Shown: positions 46,490-55,774 of the stretch, in pieces
Layout of the letters: each line of letters starts with the position of its first letter
How positions within the stretch are numbered: the first letter of the stretch is position 1
NCBI RefSeq assembly: GCF_041276405.1
Contig: NZ_JBGGGT010000002.1
Location: 1 to 64,000, forward strand
DNA from: Microvirga sp. TS319
GTDB taxonomy: Bacteria > Pseudomonadota > Alphaproteobacteria > Rhizobiales > Beijerinckiaceae
DNA: 64,000 nt
Direction of reading: 5' to 3'
Translations under genes and position numbers: made by a program
The notes under the pieces: model-generated
Seen by the model: the letters and a program-made list of their open reading frames with translations, nothing else
Database searches by the model: none
What the model was told of the DNA's origin: nothing

Positions 46490-48571
46490 TTACGCGGCCT
46501 TCACGCCCGACAGGAACGAGCCGACCTCGCGGGTCAGGGTCTCGGAGTGACGGGCCAGCGCCTGCGCCGAACTCAGCACCTGCGAGGCCGCCTGGCCTGT
46601 TTCGCCCGCACCCTGGCGGACCTCGTTGATGTTGCCGGTCACCGCCTCGGTACCGCGCGCGGCTTCCTGCACGTTGCGCGAGATTTCCGCCGTCGCCACA
46701 CCCTGCTCCTCCATGGCGGCCGAGATCGACACGGAGATCTGCGACATCTCGCCGATCGTGCGGGCGATGTCGTGGATCGCCTGCACCGCTTCGGCGGTCG
46801 CCTGCTGCACCGCGCCGATCTGGGTCGAGATCTCTTCGGTTGCCTTCGAAGTCTGGGTCGCGAGGTTTTTCACCTCGGAGGCCACGACCGCGAACCCCTT
46901 GCCGGCCTCGCCTGCGCGCGCCGCCTCGATGGTGGCGTTGAGCGCCAGCAGGTTGGTCTGGCCCGCAATCGTGCTGATCAGCTGCACCACGTCGCCGATG
47001 CGCTCGGCCGAGGCCGCCAGCGCCTGCACGGTCTCGTTGGTGCGCCGGGCATCGGACACCGCCTGCTCGGCGATGCGCGAGGACTGGCCGACCTGAGAGG
47101 CGATCTCGCGGATCGAGATCGACAGCTCCTCGGTGGCGGCCGCCACCGTCTGCACATTGGCCGAGGTCTGCTCCGCCGCGGAGGCGACGCTCACCGACTG
47201 ACTCGTGGTCTGATCGGCCACGGACGTCATCGACTGCGCGGTGGTTTCCATCTCGGTCGCCGCAGCGGAAAGGCTGCCGGTGAGCACGGACACATTGGCC
47301 TCGAACTGCCTGGTGAGCTCGTCGAGCATCTGCGCGCGGCGCATCTTCGCGTCCGCCTCGACGGCGGCGGCCTCGTCGGCCCCGCGCTTGGCAATCAGGG
47401 CTTCCTTGAAGATCTGCACCGCCCCGGCCATTGCGCCGATCTCGTCGGCGCGGTCGGTATCGGTGACCTGAACGTTCGTGTCGCCCTGGGCCAGGGTTTT
47501 CATCGTCGCCGTCATGCGGGTGATCGGGGTGGCCAGGGAACGGGCCGCCCACCAGGCGCCGATCAGGGCCAAGACGAGAAGGCCGGCCGCCACCGCCAGC
47601 ATCAGATTGCGCGCTTCGATAGCCTGCGCGATCATCGCGTCGGCCGGAACCGAGATGGCCAGGAGCCAGGGTTCCTGGATGCCCGGGAAGGTGACCGGAA
47701 CGACGGCGCGGTAGACGGTCTCACCGGCGGCATCCTGGACCATCTCGTCGGCGAAATCGTCCTGCGAGGCCTCGGCCTTGGCCTTCAGATCGGCGATGAA
47801 CGTGTCGTCGGCGGGCTTGCCGAGAAGTCCGGCATTCTGGTGCGCGACCCACAATCCTCCCGCGCCGATGAGGCTCACGGTTCCTTCATCGAAAGGCCTG
47901 AGCGCGCCGATCCGCTTGGAGATCGAATCGAGACGCATGTCGGCCGTGACGATGCCGACCGGCACGGTATCGCGGCGGACGACGGCGCTCACAGTCGACA
48001 GCAGCACGTCCTCGCCGTCGATCTCGTAATTATAGGCGGGAACGATCTGATCGCGGTTGTCGCGCAGCGGCTTGGTGTACCAGTTCGCGATCGCCTCCGG
48101 CTTCCTGGTCAGCTCGATCGGTTCGACCTCAACCTTCCCGTACTTGGACCAGTAGAAATAGGGTGCAAACCGGCCGCTCGAGTCCGAATAGGTGTCGGCC
48201 AGATAGATCTTGTCCTGCCGGTCCATGGCATCGGGCTCGAAGGCGAGCGTCATGCCGACGAGGCTGGGCTGGCCCTCCACGGCCCTGGCGAGGATCTCCG
48301 CAACCTCGCCGCGCTCCACCTTGTAGTCGTAGACGATGGCTTCCGCGGTCGATCGCGTGATCGTCGCGGCCGAGATGGCCCGGCCGATCTCCGCCTGCAC
48401 GAGCCCCTTGTACTCGTTGAGCATCGTCTTCGCCGTGTCGATGGCCTCGCTGCGTCCCGAGCTCATCATGATCTGGGTGCCCGCAAGTGTCAGGATCGTG
48501 CAGGCCCCTATGAAACCCGCCCCCGCCAGCAGCAGGACGCGGCTTTTGATCGAACGCAGTCTGAGAACCAT
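46490..48571 (-). CDS. Methyl-accepting chemotaxis protein
   Basis: The 693-residue chemoreceptor has an N-terminal membrane helix ([25 protein letters not shown], about residues 12-32), a large periplasmic Cache-like sensor (about residues 35-315), a second membrane helix ([20 protein letters not shown], about residues 330-350) and HAMP. The signalling region (about residues 430-690) has [47 protein letters not shown], the conserved tip. There is no C-terminal NWETF-type pentapeptide. The ligand is unknown; no other chemotaxis genes are in the window. Confidence 0.95.
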   Translation of the reverse strand: MVLRLRSIKSRVLLLAGAGFIGACTILTLAGTQIMMSSGRSEAIDTAKTMLNEYKGLVQAEIGRAISAATITRSTAEAIVYDYKVERGEVAEILARAVEGQPSLVGMTLAFEPDAMDRQDKIYLADTYSDSSGRFAPYFYWSKYGKVEVEPIELTRKPEAIANWYTKPLRDNRDQIVPAYNYEIDGEDVLLSTVSAVVRRDTVPVGIVTADMRLDSISKRIGALRPFDEGTVSLIGAGGLWVAHQNAGLLGKPADDTFIADLKAKAEASQDDFADEMVQDAAGETVYRAVVPVTFPGIQEPWLLAISVPADAMIAQAIEARNLMLAVAAGLLVLALIGAWWAARSLATPITRMTATMKTLAQGDTNVQVTDTDRADEIGAMAGAVQIFKEALIAKRGADEAAAVEADAKMRRAQMLDELTRQFEANVSVLTGSLSAAATEMETTAQSMTSVADQTTSQSVSVASAAEQTSANVQTVAAATEELSISIREIASQVGQSSRIAEQAVSDARRTNETVQALAASAERIGDVVQLISTIAGQTNLLALNATIEAARAGEAGKGFAVVASEVKNLATQTSKATEEISTQIGAVQQATAEAVQAIHDIARTIGEMSQISVSISAAMEEQGVATAEISRNVQEAARGTEAVTGNINEVRQGAGETGQAASQVLSSAQALARHSETLTREVGSFLSGVKAA

Positions 48572-48668
48572 TCGTGCCCCCGAGGCATGGCGAGTTGAGT
48601 CTCCTCGCCTCTACGACGGCTGGCTTGCGTCTGGCTTGCCGGAATGAGGCGTCTTTTGCCTCAGGGTT

Positions 48669-49484
48669 TCAAAGCTCCAGCTCCACCGTCACCGGCGCGT
48701 GGTCGGAAGGGCGCTCCCAGCCGCGGGTGTCGCGGGTTACGTCGATGGAGCGCAGCGAATCCTTCAACCCGTCCGAGAGCCAGATGTGGTCGAGCCTGCG
48801 GCCCTTGTCGGCGGCGGCCCAATCGGGAGAGCGGTAGCTCCACCAGGAATAGATCTTTTCAGGCTCCGGGCGGAGATGCCGCATGGCGTCGATCCAGCCC
48901 GCCTCCTGGCGCAGCTCCTCCAGGGCCGCCGTTTCGACCGGCGTGTGGCTCACCACGTCGAGGAGCTGCTTATGGCTCCACACGTCATGCTCGAGCGGCG
49001 CGATGTTGAGGTCGCCCACCAGGATTGCGGGTCCGGCGGCGGGTTTCGCCTTCGCGCCCCAAGCGCGCATCTCTTTAAGAAAATCGAGCTTGTGGCGGAA
49101 TTTCTCGTTGAGCTCCGGGTCGGGAATGTCGCCGCCCGCGGGCACGTAGAAATTATGGATCGTGACCCCGGATGCGGCCTTCGCCTGCGGGCTCAAGGTC
49201 ACGGTGATGTGGCGCGCGTCCTGGCGGTCGCACATTTCCATCACGCTCGTATCCGAAAAGGGATAGCGCGACAGGATGGCGACGCCGTTATAGCCCTTCT
49301 GGCCCATATGGACCACGAACGGATAGCCGAAGGATTGCAACTCCTTGAGGGGCAGCTTGTCGTTGGGACACTTGGTCTCCTGGAGGCACAGGATGTCGGG
49401 ACGCCGGTCCTTCAGGAAGCGGGCGACCTGGTCGATGCGCAGGCGAACGGAATTGATGTTCCAGGTGGAGACGGTGAGTTTCAC
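48669..49484 (-). CDS. xthA: Exodeoxyribonuclease III
   Basis: The 271-residue AP endonuclease repairs abasic sites. LTVSTWNINSVRLRIDQV, DILCLQETKCPNDK (metal Glu), IHNFYVPAGGD, VGDLNIAPLEHDVW and RLDHIWLSD with the terminal SDHAPV are all present in the usual order. The start is the GTG at 49484, which matches the family N-terminus; the long open frame upstream has no related sequence. It is downstream of lolA in the ftsK-lolA-xthA order that is typical for Hyphomicrobiales. Confidence 0.97.
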   Translation of the reverse strand: MKLTVSTWNINSVRLRIDQVARFLKDRRPDILCLQETKCPNDKLPLKELQSFGYPFVVHMGQKGYNGVAILSRYPFSDTSVMEMCDRQDARHITVTLSPQAKAASGVTIHNFYVPAGGDIPDPELNEKFRHKLDFLKEMRAWGAKAKPAAGPAILVGDLNIAPLEHDVWSHKQLLDVVSHTPVETAALEELRQEAGWIDAMRHLRPEPEKIYSWWSYRSPDWAAADKGRRLDHIWLSDGLKDSLRSIDVTRDTRGWERPSDHAPVTVELEL

Positions 49485-49611
49485 GGAAAACAGCCCCTCG
49501 ATAGACCGTCCCGGGCTACGACAGATTTTCGCCTGAGGGAAGGGTGTAAGGCCGTCGCCGCAATGGAATTGCCGGAAGTCGCGGCTGCAAGGGGCGGATT
49601 GCCGGACAGGG

Positions 49612-50550
49612 CTATTTGTTGTCGCCCCGGATTTCTTCGTACTGGATCCGGAACATGTCCTGGTCGATGCGCCGGCCCTTCTGGACCTGGTTGAGCACCA
49701 CCACCGTCTGGAAGCCTTGCGCATCCAGGATGCGCCATTGATTGAGGTTCTGCACGTCCGGGTCGAAGAAGAGCGTGATCCGCGACGTGCCGCCCAGCGT
49801 GCTGGAATCTTCGAGATTGATGCGGACCGTGTTGGGTTCGCTCGATATGCCGGTGATCTTGATATCCTGCCCGAGATTGACCCGCTCGCGCAAAAGGAAC
49901 TTCAGAGGTGTCTGCGAGATCGAATAGAGGTCTTGCGTGGCGAGGTTGCGGTCGCGCACGGCCACGGAGCGACCGTCGGCGATCACCTGGAGGGTCGCCG
50001 GAGGATCATATTCGAAGCGCACCTTGCCGGGACGCTGGAGATAGAGCGTGCCGCCCGTCCGTCGCCCGTCCCCGCCCACCTGGGTGAAATCGGCGACCAG
50101 CGTGTTGAGATTGGTGAAATAGGCGTTCGCCCGATCGACGATCACGCTGTTCGGCAGGGGCTGGCCGTCTCCGACCGGCCCCATCGACGCCATGACCACG
50201 GGCTTGGGGGCAATATCGACCGGCTTCGCTTCCGAGGCATGAGGGGCTTCCGCCAAAGCCGGTCGGGCAGGGGGCAGCGGCGGGGATAGGGGTGCGGTGG
50301 CCGCGAGAACCTGCTCGGCATTGACCGGTCGGGAGGCGGGCTGCGTCACCTCGGCCGCATCCGCAGGAGCGGCCGACGCCTGATGGAAGAACGAGGTCGG
50401 AAGCGATGGCGCCGAGGCCGCGAAGCCCTCGGCGATCGGATGCTCGGGCGGCAGGATCATGTCCATGGGCAGCACCTGGGCGGCGGCCGGCAGCGGGCCC
50501 GCGAGCGCGGACACCACGGTCACCAGACCGGCAATGCTGACAGGGCGCAT
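49612..50550 (-). CDS. lolA: Outer-membrane lipoprotein carrier LolA-like protein
   Basis: The 312-residue product has a signal sequence (residues 1-25, IAGLVTVVSALAGPLPAAAQ), a Pro/Ala-rich linker (about residues 30-110) not found in E. coli LolA, and a LolA domain (about residues 125-312). That domain contains ANAYFTNLNTLVADFTQVGGDGRRTGGTLYLQRPGKVRFEYDPPATLQVIADGRSVAV and ITLFFDPDVQNLNQWRILDAQGFQTVVVL. It carries lipoproteins across the periplasm. The ATG at 50550 has AAGGA 8 bases before it; an ATG at 50559 is an alternative. It is next to ftsK, as in related genomes. Confidence 0.93.
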   Translation of the reverse strand: MRPVSIAGLVTVVSALAGPLPAAAQVLPMDMILPPEHPIAEGFAASAPSLPTSFFHQASAAPADAAEVTQPASRPVNAEQVLAATAPLSPPLPPARPALAEAPHASEAKPVDIAPKPVVMASMGPVGDGQPLPNSVIVDRANAYFTNLNTLVADFTQVGGDGRRTGGTLYLQRPGKVRFEYDPPATLQVIADGRSVAVRDRNLATQDLYSISQTPLKFLLRERVNLGQDIKITGISSEPNTVRINLEDSSTLGGTSRITLFFDPDVQNLNQWRILDAQGFQTVVVLNQVQKGRRIDQDMFRIQYEEIRGDNK

Positions 50551-50660
50551 GGAAACCATCCTTTCGGAACCAGTATGACGGCAGCCGCGCTTTTTCCAAA
50601 GCGCTGAGGCAAAGCGCAGTGGAATGACGCGGAGCTGCGGTTAAGGTTCCGGCCTATGCG

Positions 50661-50797
50661 CTAGAGCATCGGACCCAAAAGTGGAATCCACTTTGGGATC
50701 AATTCGATGCTCCCTTCTTGAAAAGAGCGCATCATTCTTGCGAAAAACCGGGGCCACTTTTTGCTGGCGCGGCCCGCCGGGTCCGCACGATGCGCTA
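50661..50797. repeat. Intergenic palindromic repeat, copy 9 (composite)
   Basis: GCATCGGACCCAAAAGTGG with the partner CCACTTTGGGATC, then GATGCTCCCTTCTTG, an AAAACCGGGGCCACTTTTT segment and GGTCCGCACGATGCGCTAA. The composite order resembles copy 2. The final CTA is the ftsK stop codon on the minus strand. Confidence 0.85.
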
Positions 50798-53389
50798 ATC
50801 GTCTCCTCCGTGCGGACTTTCAAGCAGGATTTCGCGTTTTCCGGCGTGATTGGCGGGCCCGACGATGCCTTCCTGCTCCATGCGCTCCATGAGCGATGCG
50901 GCGCGGTTGTAGCCGATCTGCAGCCGGCGCTGGATGTAGCTCGTCGACGCCTTCTTGTCGCGCAGGACCACCGCCACGGCCTGATCGTAGAGGTCTCCGC
51001 TGGGCGAACCGAACTCGCCCTGGTCGAAGACGGCCGTATCGCTGCCGGCTCCTCCCTCGTCGTCCTCGGCGGTGACCGCCTCCAGATATTGCGGGCGGCC
51101 CTGACGCTTCAGATGCGCCACCACATGCTCGACCTCCTCGTCGGAGCAGAAGGGGCCGTGGACGCGGGTGATGCGACCGCCGCCGGCCATGTAGAGCATG
51201 TCGCCCTGGCCCAGGAGCTGTTCGGCGCCCATTTCCCCCAAGATCGTGCGGCTGTCGATCTTGGACGTGACCTGGAACGAGATGCGGGTCGGGAAGTTCG
51301 CCTTGATCGTGCCGGTGATCACGTCGACCGAGGGGCGCTGGGTCGCCAGGATCACGTGGATGCCGGCGGCGCGCGCCATCTGGGCCAGGCGCTGGATCGC
51401 GCCTTCGATCTCCTTGCCGGCCACCATCATCAGGTCGGCCATCTCGTCCACGATCACCACGATGTAGGGCAAGGGATCGAGATCCATCACCTCGTCCTCG
51501 TAGATCGCCTCGCCCGTCTCGCGGTCGAAGCCGGTCTGCACCGTGCGGGTGATGGTTTCTCCGCGCGCCTTGGCTTCACTCACGCGGGCGTTGAAGCCGT
51601 CGATGTTGCGCACCCCGAGCTTCGACATCTTGCGATAGCGGTCCTCCATCTCGCGCACCGCCCATTTGAGCGCCACCACCGCCTTCTTCGGGTCGGTCAC
51701 CACGGGGGTGAGCAGGTGCGGAATGCCGTCATAGACGGACAATTCGAGCATCTTCGGATCGACCATGATCAGGCGGCACTCGGCCGGGGTGAGCCGGTAG
51801 ACGAGAGACAGGATCATGGTGTTGATCGCCACCGACTTGCCCGAGCCGGTCGTGCCGGCCACCAGCAGATGCGGCATGCGGGCGAGGTCCGCGATCACCG
51901 GCTCGCCCCCGATCGTCTTGCCGAGGCACAGGGCGAGCTTCTGCTTGGAGGTCTCGAAATCCTGGGAGGCGAGGAGCTCGCGCAGGTACACGGTCTCGCG
52001 TTTGTGGTTGGGCAGCTCGATTCCGATCGCGTTGCGGCCCTGGACCACGGCTACGCGGGCCGAGACCGCGCTCATGGAGCGGGCGATGTCGTCGGCAAGC
52101 GAGATCACCCGCGAGGACTTCGTGCCGGGAGCAGGCTCGAGCTCGTAGAGAGTCACGACGGGACCGGGGCTCACCTTCGTGATCGCGCCGCGCACGCCGA
52201 AATCCTCCAGCGTGCTCTCGAGCAGATTGGCGTTCTGCTCCAGCGCCTCCGCGGAGATCAGGGGAACGGCCGATTTCTTCGGCTCGGCGAGCAGGTTCAA
52301 CTGCGGCAACTGGTACTTGTCGCCGTCCAGCGTCGAAGGCTGCGCTTCACGCGCCATGCGCTTGCCGGGCCTCGGCGCGGCGGGCGCGGGCGCGACCCGG
52401 GCCGAGACCGGCTCCGGCCGCATGGCGGCGCGGGGCACCGCCTGCACCATCGGCTCGTCCTCATAGGCTTCACCCTCATCGTCGTCGTAGGCCGGCGCAG
52501 CGACTGTCCGCGCCGGGCGGGCCTGGGGAGCGTCGAGCACCGGCTCGCGGCGCATGCCGCCGGTCCGGCCGGACCGGCGCGGCTGCGGGGCGGTTTCGAT
52601 CTCCCCGTCGTCCTCGGGGGAATGGCGTCCCTCGCGCCAGCGCTGCGCGCTCGCGCGAAGGCTCATGAGGCCGTGAGCGAGCGCGCCCAGGGACACGATG
52701 CCCCAGCCGGGCTCGTCGTGACCGGCATCCTCGGCCTCGTCCGGATCGGCGATCTGGCGGCGTCTCATCGGGCGGGGCGCCTCATCCTCCTCGGGCTCCT
52801 CGTAGGAGCGCTCCTCGGTGGGGCTCAGGCCGCAGGCGGCGGTGAGGCTCAGGATGGCGATGCCGGCGCACAGGAAGCCCAGCACGGCGCTGGCCGAGCC
52901 GCTGGAGAGGCCCGTCACGGCCTTGGCGCCGGTGAGAACCGCGTCGCCGGCCACGCCCCCGAGACCCGTCGGCAGGGGCCAGCGGTCGGTAGCCGGCATG
53001 GCGCTGGCGAGCGCCGTCGCGGCGCCGGTGCCGATCACCCAGAGGGCGAAGCGCAGTTGCAGGCGGCCGAGTTCGCCCGATTTCATGAGCCGCCAGCCCC
53101 AGAGCGCGAGGGGCAGGAGGGCCGCGATGGCACCCAGCCCCAGGAGCTGCATCAGCAGGTCGGCCACGATGGCGCCGGGCCAGCCCAGCATATTGTGCAC
53201 GGGAATATCCGTGGCGTTGTTGAGGCTCGGATCGTCCACCGACCAGGTGGCGAGCGCCACCGCAATCGCGCCTGCGACCGCGATCAGGCACAGGCCCGTC
53301 AGCTCCTGCGTCCGCCGGGCGAGGAACGTGCGCAAGCCGCTGAAGAGGCCGTCATAGGCGGAAGAGGAGGAACGGCGTGCCGTACGCAT
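50795..53389 (-). CDS. ftsK: DNA translocase FtsK
   Basis: The 864-residue septal motor moves chromosome termini and activates XerCD. The N-terminus has four membrane helices (about residues 20-185). A Pro/Arg/Glu linker (about residues 195-330) is followed by the RecA-like motor with [25 protein letters not shown] (Walker A, about residues 506-530) and [21 protein letters not shown] (Walker B). The gamma DNA-binding winged helix ends the protein ([32 protein letters not shown]). The ATG at 53389 is chosen over the TTG just upstream. A perfect CtrA box lies 62 bases upstream. Confidence 0.98.
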   Translation of the reverse strand: MRTARRSSSSAYDGLFSGLRTFLARRTQELTGLCLIAVAGAIAVALATWSVDDPSLNNATDIPVHNMLGWPGAIVADLLMQLLGLGAIAALLPLALWGWRLMKSGELGRLQLRFALWVIGTGAATALASAMPATDRWPLPTGLGGVAGDAVLTGAKAVTGLSSGSASAVLGFLCAGIAILSLTAACGLSPTEERSYEEPEEDEAPRPMRRRQIADPDEAEDAGHDEPGWGIVSLGALAHGLMSLRASAQRWREGRHSPEDDGEIETAPQPRRSGRTGGMRREPVLDAPQARPARTVAAPAYDDDEGEAYEDEPMVQAVPRAAMRPEPVSARVAPAPAAPRPGKRMAREAQPSTLDGDKYQLPQLNLLAEPKKSAVPLISAEALEQNANLLESTLEDFGVRGAITKVSPGPVVTLYELEPAPGTKSSRVISLADDIARSMSAVSARVAVVQGRNAIGIELPNHKRETVYLRELLASQDFETSKQKLALCLGKTIGGEPVIADLARMPHLLVAGTTGSGKSVAINTMILSLVYRLTPAECRLIMVDPKMLELSVYDGIPHLLTPVVTDPKKAVVALKWAVREMEDRYRKMSKLGVRNIDGFNARVSEAKARGETITRTVQTGFDRETGEAIYEDEVMDLDPLPYIVVIVDEMADLMMVAGKEIEGAIQRLAQMARAAGIHVILATQRPSVDVITGTIKANFPTRISFQVTSKIDSRTILGEMGAEQLLGQGDMLYMAGGGRITRVHGPFCSDEEVEHVVAHLKRQGRPQYLEAVTAEDDEGGAGSDTAVFDQGEFGSPSGDLYDQAVAVVLRDKKASTSYIQRRLQIGYNRAASLMERMEQEGIVGPANHAGKREILLESPHGGDD

Positions 53390-53450
53390 CAAACCACTCT
53401 GGAAACCATGTCAATCGAGGCTGTCTTGCCCGGACTGTATGGGGTGCGGG

Positions 53451-53466
53451 TTAAGGGTCCATTAAC
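53451..53466. promoter_or_regulatory. CtrA box upstream of ftsK
   Basis: TTAAGGGTCCATTAAC is a perfect TTAA-N7-TTAAC, itself nearly palindromic with GGG/CCC flanks. It lies in the divergent region between ftsK (start 53389) and the DUF2946 gene (start 53564), closer to ftsK. Confidence 0.75.
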
Positions 53467-53563
53467 CCTGAGCGGCCGGGAAGGGGCCGCCTTTCCTCCG
53501 GGCCGGCAATGGCGGGCCTTTTGCGCTGTTGACGGATCGGGCCGGACGGACCAGTGTCCCGCC

Positions 53564-53944
53564 ATGATGCGCAAGGTCTCCATCACCGGCTGGAAGCGCG
53601 CCGTTCTGACGGCGCTGATGGCCTATGCCCTGCTGCTGCAGACCCTGCTCGCCTCCGTTGGCGCTGCCGCCCATGCGGCCGAGTTCGCAGGGCCGCAGGG
53701 CGTGCTCTGCCTTACGGGCAGTCCCTCCCGGCCCGACCACGCCCCGGCCAAGGCCCATGACGGGCTGTGCTGCACCTTAAGCTGCCACGGCAAGGGGTCC
53801 GCCGGCCCTGCGCCCGAATTCGTGTCGGTCGAGCGCTTGTCCACCGTCACGCCCGACCGGCGCGCCCCGGGCCCGTCCCCGGCCGCCCGCCATTTCTCGA
53901 ACGTCCTTCCGGTCGGATCGCGCGCGCCGCCGTTCCTCGGCTGA
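53564..53944 (+). CDS. DUF2946 copper-associated protein
   Basis: The 126-residue protein begins MMRKVSITGWKRAVLTALMAYALLLQTLLASVGAAAHA, a membrane helix or signal sequence, then has GVLCLTGS and the DGLCCTLSCHGKG cluster (about residues 69-81), a candidate copper-binding motif, plus a basic C-terminal tail. DUF2946-type proteins often lie beside copper genes. Here it precedes a YcnI-PCuAC fusion by 47 bases and SCO, which supports copper handling. Either of two adjacent ATGs (53564, 53567) may start it. Confidence 0.8.
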   Translation: MMRKVSITGWKRAVLTALMAYALLLQTLLASVGAAAHAAEFAGPQGVLCLTGSPSRPDHAPAKAHDGLCCTLSCHGKGSAGPAPEFVSVERLSTVTPDRRAPGPSPAARHFSNVLPVGSRAPPFLG

Positions 53945-53991
53945 TTGTCCTCATCGCCGATCAACCGAACTCTGGAACAGGAATCCGACCT

Positions 53992-54939
53992 ATGTCGCCG
54001 TTTTACCCGCGCGGTGCGCTCGCCGCCGCCCTCTTCGCCGTTTCCACGCCCGCCTTCGCCCATGTCTCGTTCGAGACGGCCCAGGCCACGCCCAACTCGA
54101 CCTACAAGGCGGTCCTGCGCATCCCCCATGGCTGCGACGGCAAGCCGACCCTGAAGGTGCGCGTGCGCATTCCCGAGGGCGTCGTGGCCGTCAAACCCAT
54201 GCCGAAGGCCGGCTGGAAGCTGGAGATCGCCAAAGGTGCCTATGTGCGCGCCTATCAGGTCAATGGCGAAACCGTCTCGGAAGGCGTGACCGACATCGTC
54301 TGGACGGGCTCGCTCGACGACGCTTTCTATGACGAGTTCGTCTTCCAGGCGCGCTTTACCGACGCCTATCAGCCGGGCGCGGTCGTCTATTTCCCCGTGG
54401 TGCAGGAATGCGAGAAGAGCACCGAGGAATGGGTGCAGGTTCCCGCCGCCGGGGAGGATCCCCACGGGCTCGCGGCGCCCGCGCCGGGCGTGAAGATCGT
54501 GGCGGCCGCGAATGCCTCGCCGGTGGCCCAGAAGGTCGGCACGCTCACCATCGACCAGCCCTGGTCGCGCGCGACGCCGGGCGGCGCGAAGGTCGGAGGC
54601 GGCTATGTGCGGATCACCAATACCGGGCCGGAGGCGGACCGCCTGACCGGCGGCACCTTCCCGGGCGCTTCGCGGGTCGAGGTGCACGAGATGAGCATGG
54701 ACGGCGACGTCATGCGCATGAAGCCGATCCAGGGCGGGCTCGAGATCAAGCCGGGCGCCACGGTCGAACTGAAGCCCGGCGGCAACCACCTCATGTTCAT
54801 GGACCTGAAGGAGCCTCTGAAGGAAGGCCAGACCGTGAAGGGCACGCTCACCTTCGAGAAGGCCGGCAAGGTGGAGGTCGAATACGCCGTCCGCGGCATG
54901 GGCGGCGAAGTGCCGGGCGCCGGCGAGCACAAGCATTGA
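53992..54939 (+). CDS. YcnI (DUF1775)-PCuAC fusion copper chaperone
   Basis: The 315-residue periplasmic protein has a signal peptide cut after AFA (residues 1-23), leaving an N-terminal His (HVSFETAQATPNSTYKAVLRIPHGCDGKPT), the layout of YcnI Cu(II) sites. The DUF1775 domain spans about residues 24-160. From about residue 185 a PCuAC domain follows (IDQPWSRATPGGAKVGGGYVRITN), with HEMSMDGDVMRM and HLMFM motifs that hold the His/Met copper ligands. Fusion of the two domains suggests that copper is passed within one protein. SCO follows 10 bases later, so the probable target is cytochrome oxidase assembly. Confidence 0.92.
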   Translation: MSPFYPRGALAAALFAVSTPAFAHVSFETAQATPNSTYKAVLRIPHGCDGKPTLKVRVRIPEGVVAVKPMPKAGWKLEIAKGAYVRAYQVNGETVSEGVTDIVWTGSLDDAFYDEFVFQARFTDAYQPGAVVYFPVVQECEKSTEEWVQVPAAGEDPHGLAAPAPGVKIVAAANASPVAQKVGTLTIDQPWSRATPGGAKVGGGYVRITNTGPEADRLTGGTFPGASRVEVHEMSMDGDVMRMKPIQGGLEIKPGATVELKPGGNHLMFMDLKEPLKEGQTVKGTLTFEKAGKVEVEYAVRGMGGEVPGAGEHKH

Positions 54940-54949
54940 GGAGGCGACG

Positions 54950-55549
54950 ATGGCTTTCAAGCGCTCCCTTCTCGTCCCGCTGGTGGTGTTTCTCGTCGGC
55001 CTCGGGGTCCTTCTCGCCACTGCCCTGTTCATCTTCCAGCCGCCGCAGCAGCAGAGCGCCGGGCGCGTGCCCATCGGCGGCCCGTTCCGCCTGACCTCGC
55101 ACGAGGGCAAGCCGTTCACGGATGCGGACCTGAAGGGCAAGCCCTTCGCGGTGTTCTTCGGTTTCACGCATTGCCCGGAGGTGTGCCCGACGACCCTTTA
55201 CGATCTCACCCAGGATCTGGAGGCTCTCGGGCCCGACGCGGACAGGCTGCGCGTCGCCTTCGTCACCGTCGATCCCGCACAGGACACGCCGGAGTTGATG
55301 AAGACCTATCTCTCGTCCTTCGATCCGCGCATCGTCGGCCTCACCGGAACGGACGACGAGATCGCCGCCGTCGCGAAGGAGTACCGGATCTATTACCGCA
55401 AGGTTCCGACCGATTCCGGCTACACGATGGATCACACGGCCACGATTTTCCTCATGGACAGCAAGGGCGATTTCTACGGAACCTCCAACTTCCAGGAAAC
55501 GCAGGACGTGCGGCGCGCCAAGCTGAGGCAGTTGGTCAAGAACGGGTGA
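54950..55549 (+). CDS. SCO family copper-thiol protein
   Basis: The 199-residue protein has an N-terminal membrane anchor (LLVPLVVFLVGLGVLLATALFIF, about residues 6-28) and a thioredoxin-like SCO domain. FFGFTHCPEVCPTTLYDLT holds the CxxxC copper site (about residues 76-80), and VPTDSGYTMDHTATIFLMD the conserved His. It assembles the CuA centre of cytochrome c oxidase or acts as a thiol reductase. It forms an operon with the YcnI-PCuAC gene. Confidence 0.94.
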   Translation: MAFKRSLLVPLVVFLVGLGVLLATALFIFQPPQQQSAGRVPIGGPFRLTSHEGKPFTDADLKGKPFAVFFGFTHCPEVCPTTLYDLTQDLEALGPDADRLRVAFVTVDPAQDTPELMKTYLSSFDPRIVGLTGTDDEIAAVAKEYRIYYRKVPTDSGYTMDHTATIFLMDSKGDFYGTSNFQETQDVRRAKLRQLVKNG

Positions 55550-55662
55550 CGCCTTTCGCTGCCGTCATCCCGGGGCAAGCGCGGCGATGACGGGAAAGCG
55601 GGGAGATGACACGAGAGGCGAGGATGATCGAGGATTCGAACGTCGGATGCGCCATTTCACGA

Positions 55663-55697
55663 GAAAAGCCCCGGCCCTTGCAGGACCGGGGCTTTTC
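55663..55697. terminator. Bidirectional terminator between SCO and amtB
   Basis: GAAAAGCCCCGG and CCGGGGCTTTTC form a perfect 12-bp stem with an 11-nt loop; the A and T runs within the arms allow termination on both strands. Confidence 0.88.
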
Positions 55698-55774
55698 CCT
55701 TTCGAGCCTCTGGAAGGCTTCGTTGTCGCATCGCCCGGCGAGCGGGATAGCCGTTGGGCGATGCGGGTTATGGC

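Noticed and set aside
50681..53944. Open frame of over 1000 codons on the plus strand opposite ftsK
   Set aside because: It is a shadow of GC-rich codon usage: ftsK on the other strand has full domain content. Only the last part (from 53564) is a real gene, DUF2946.
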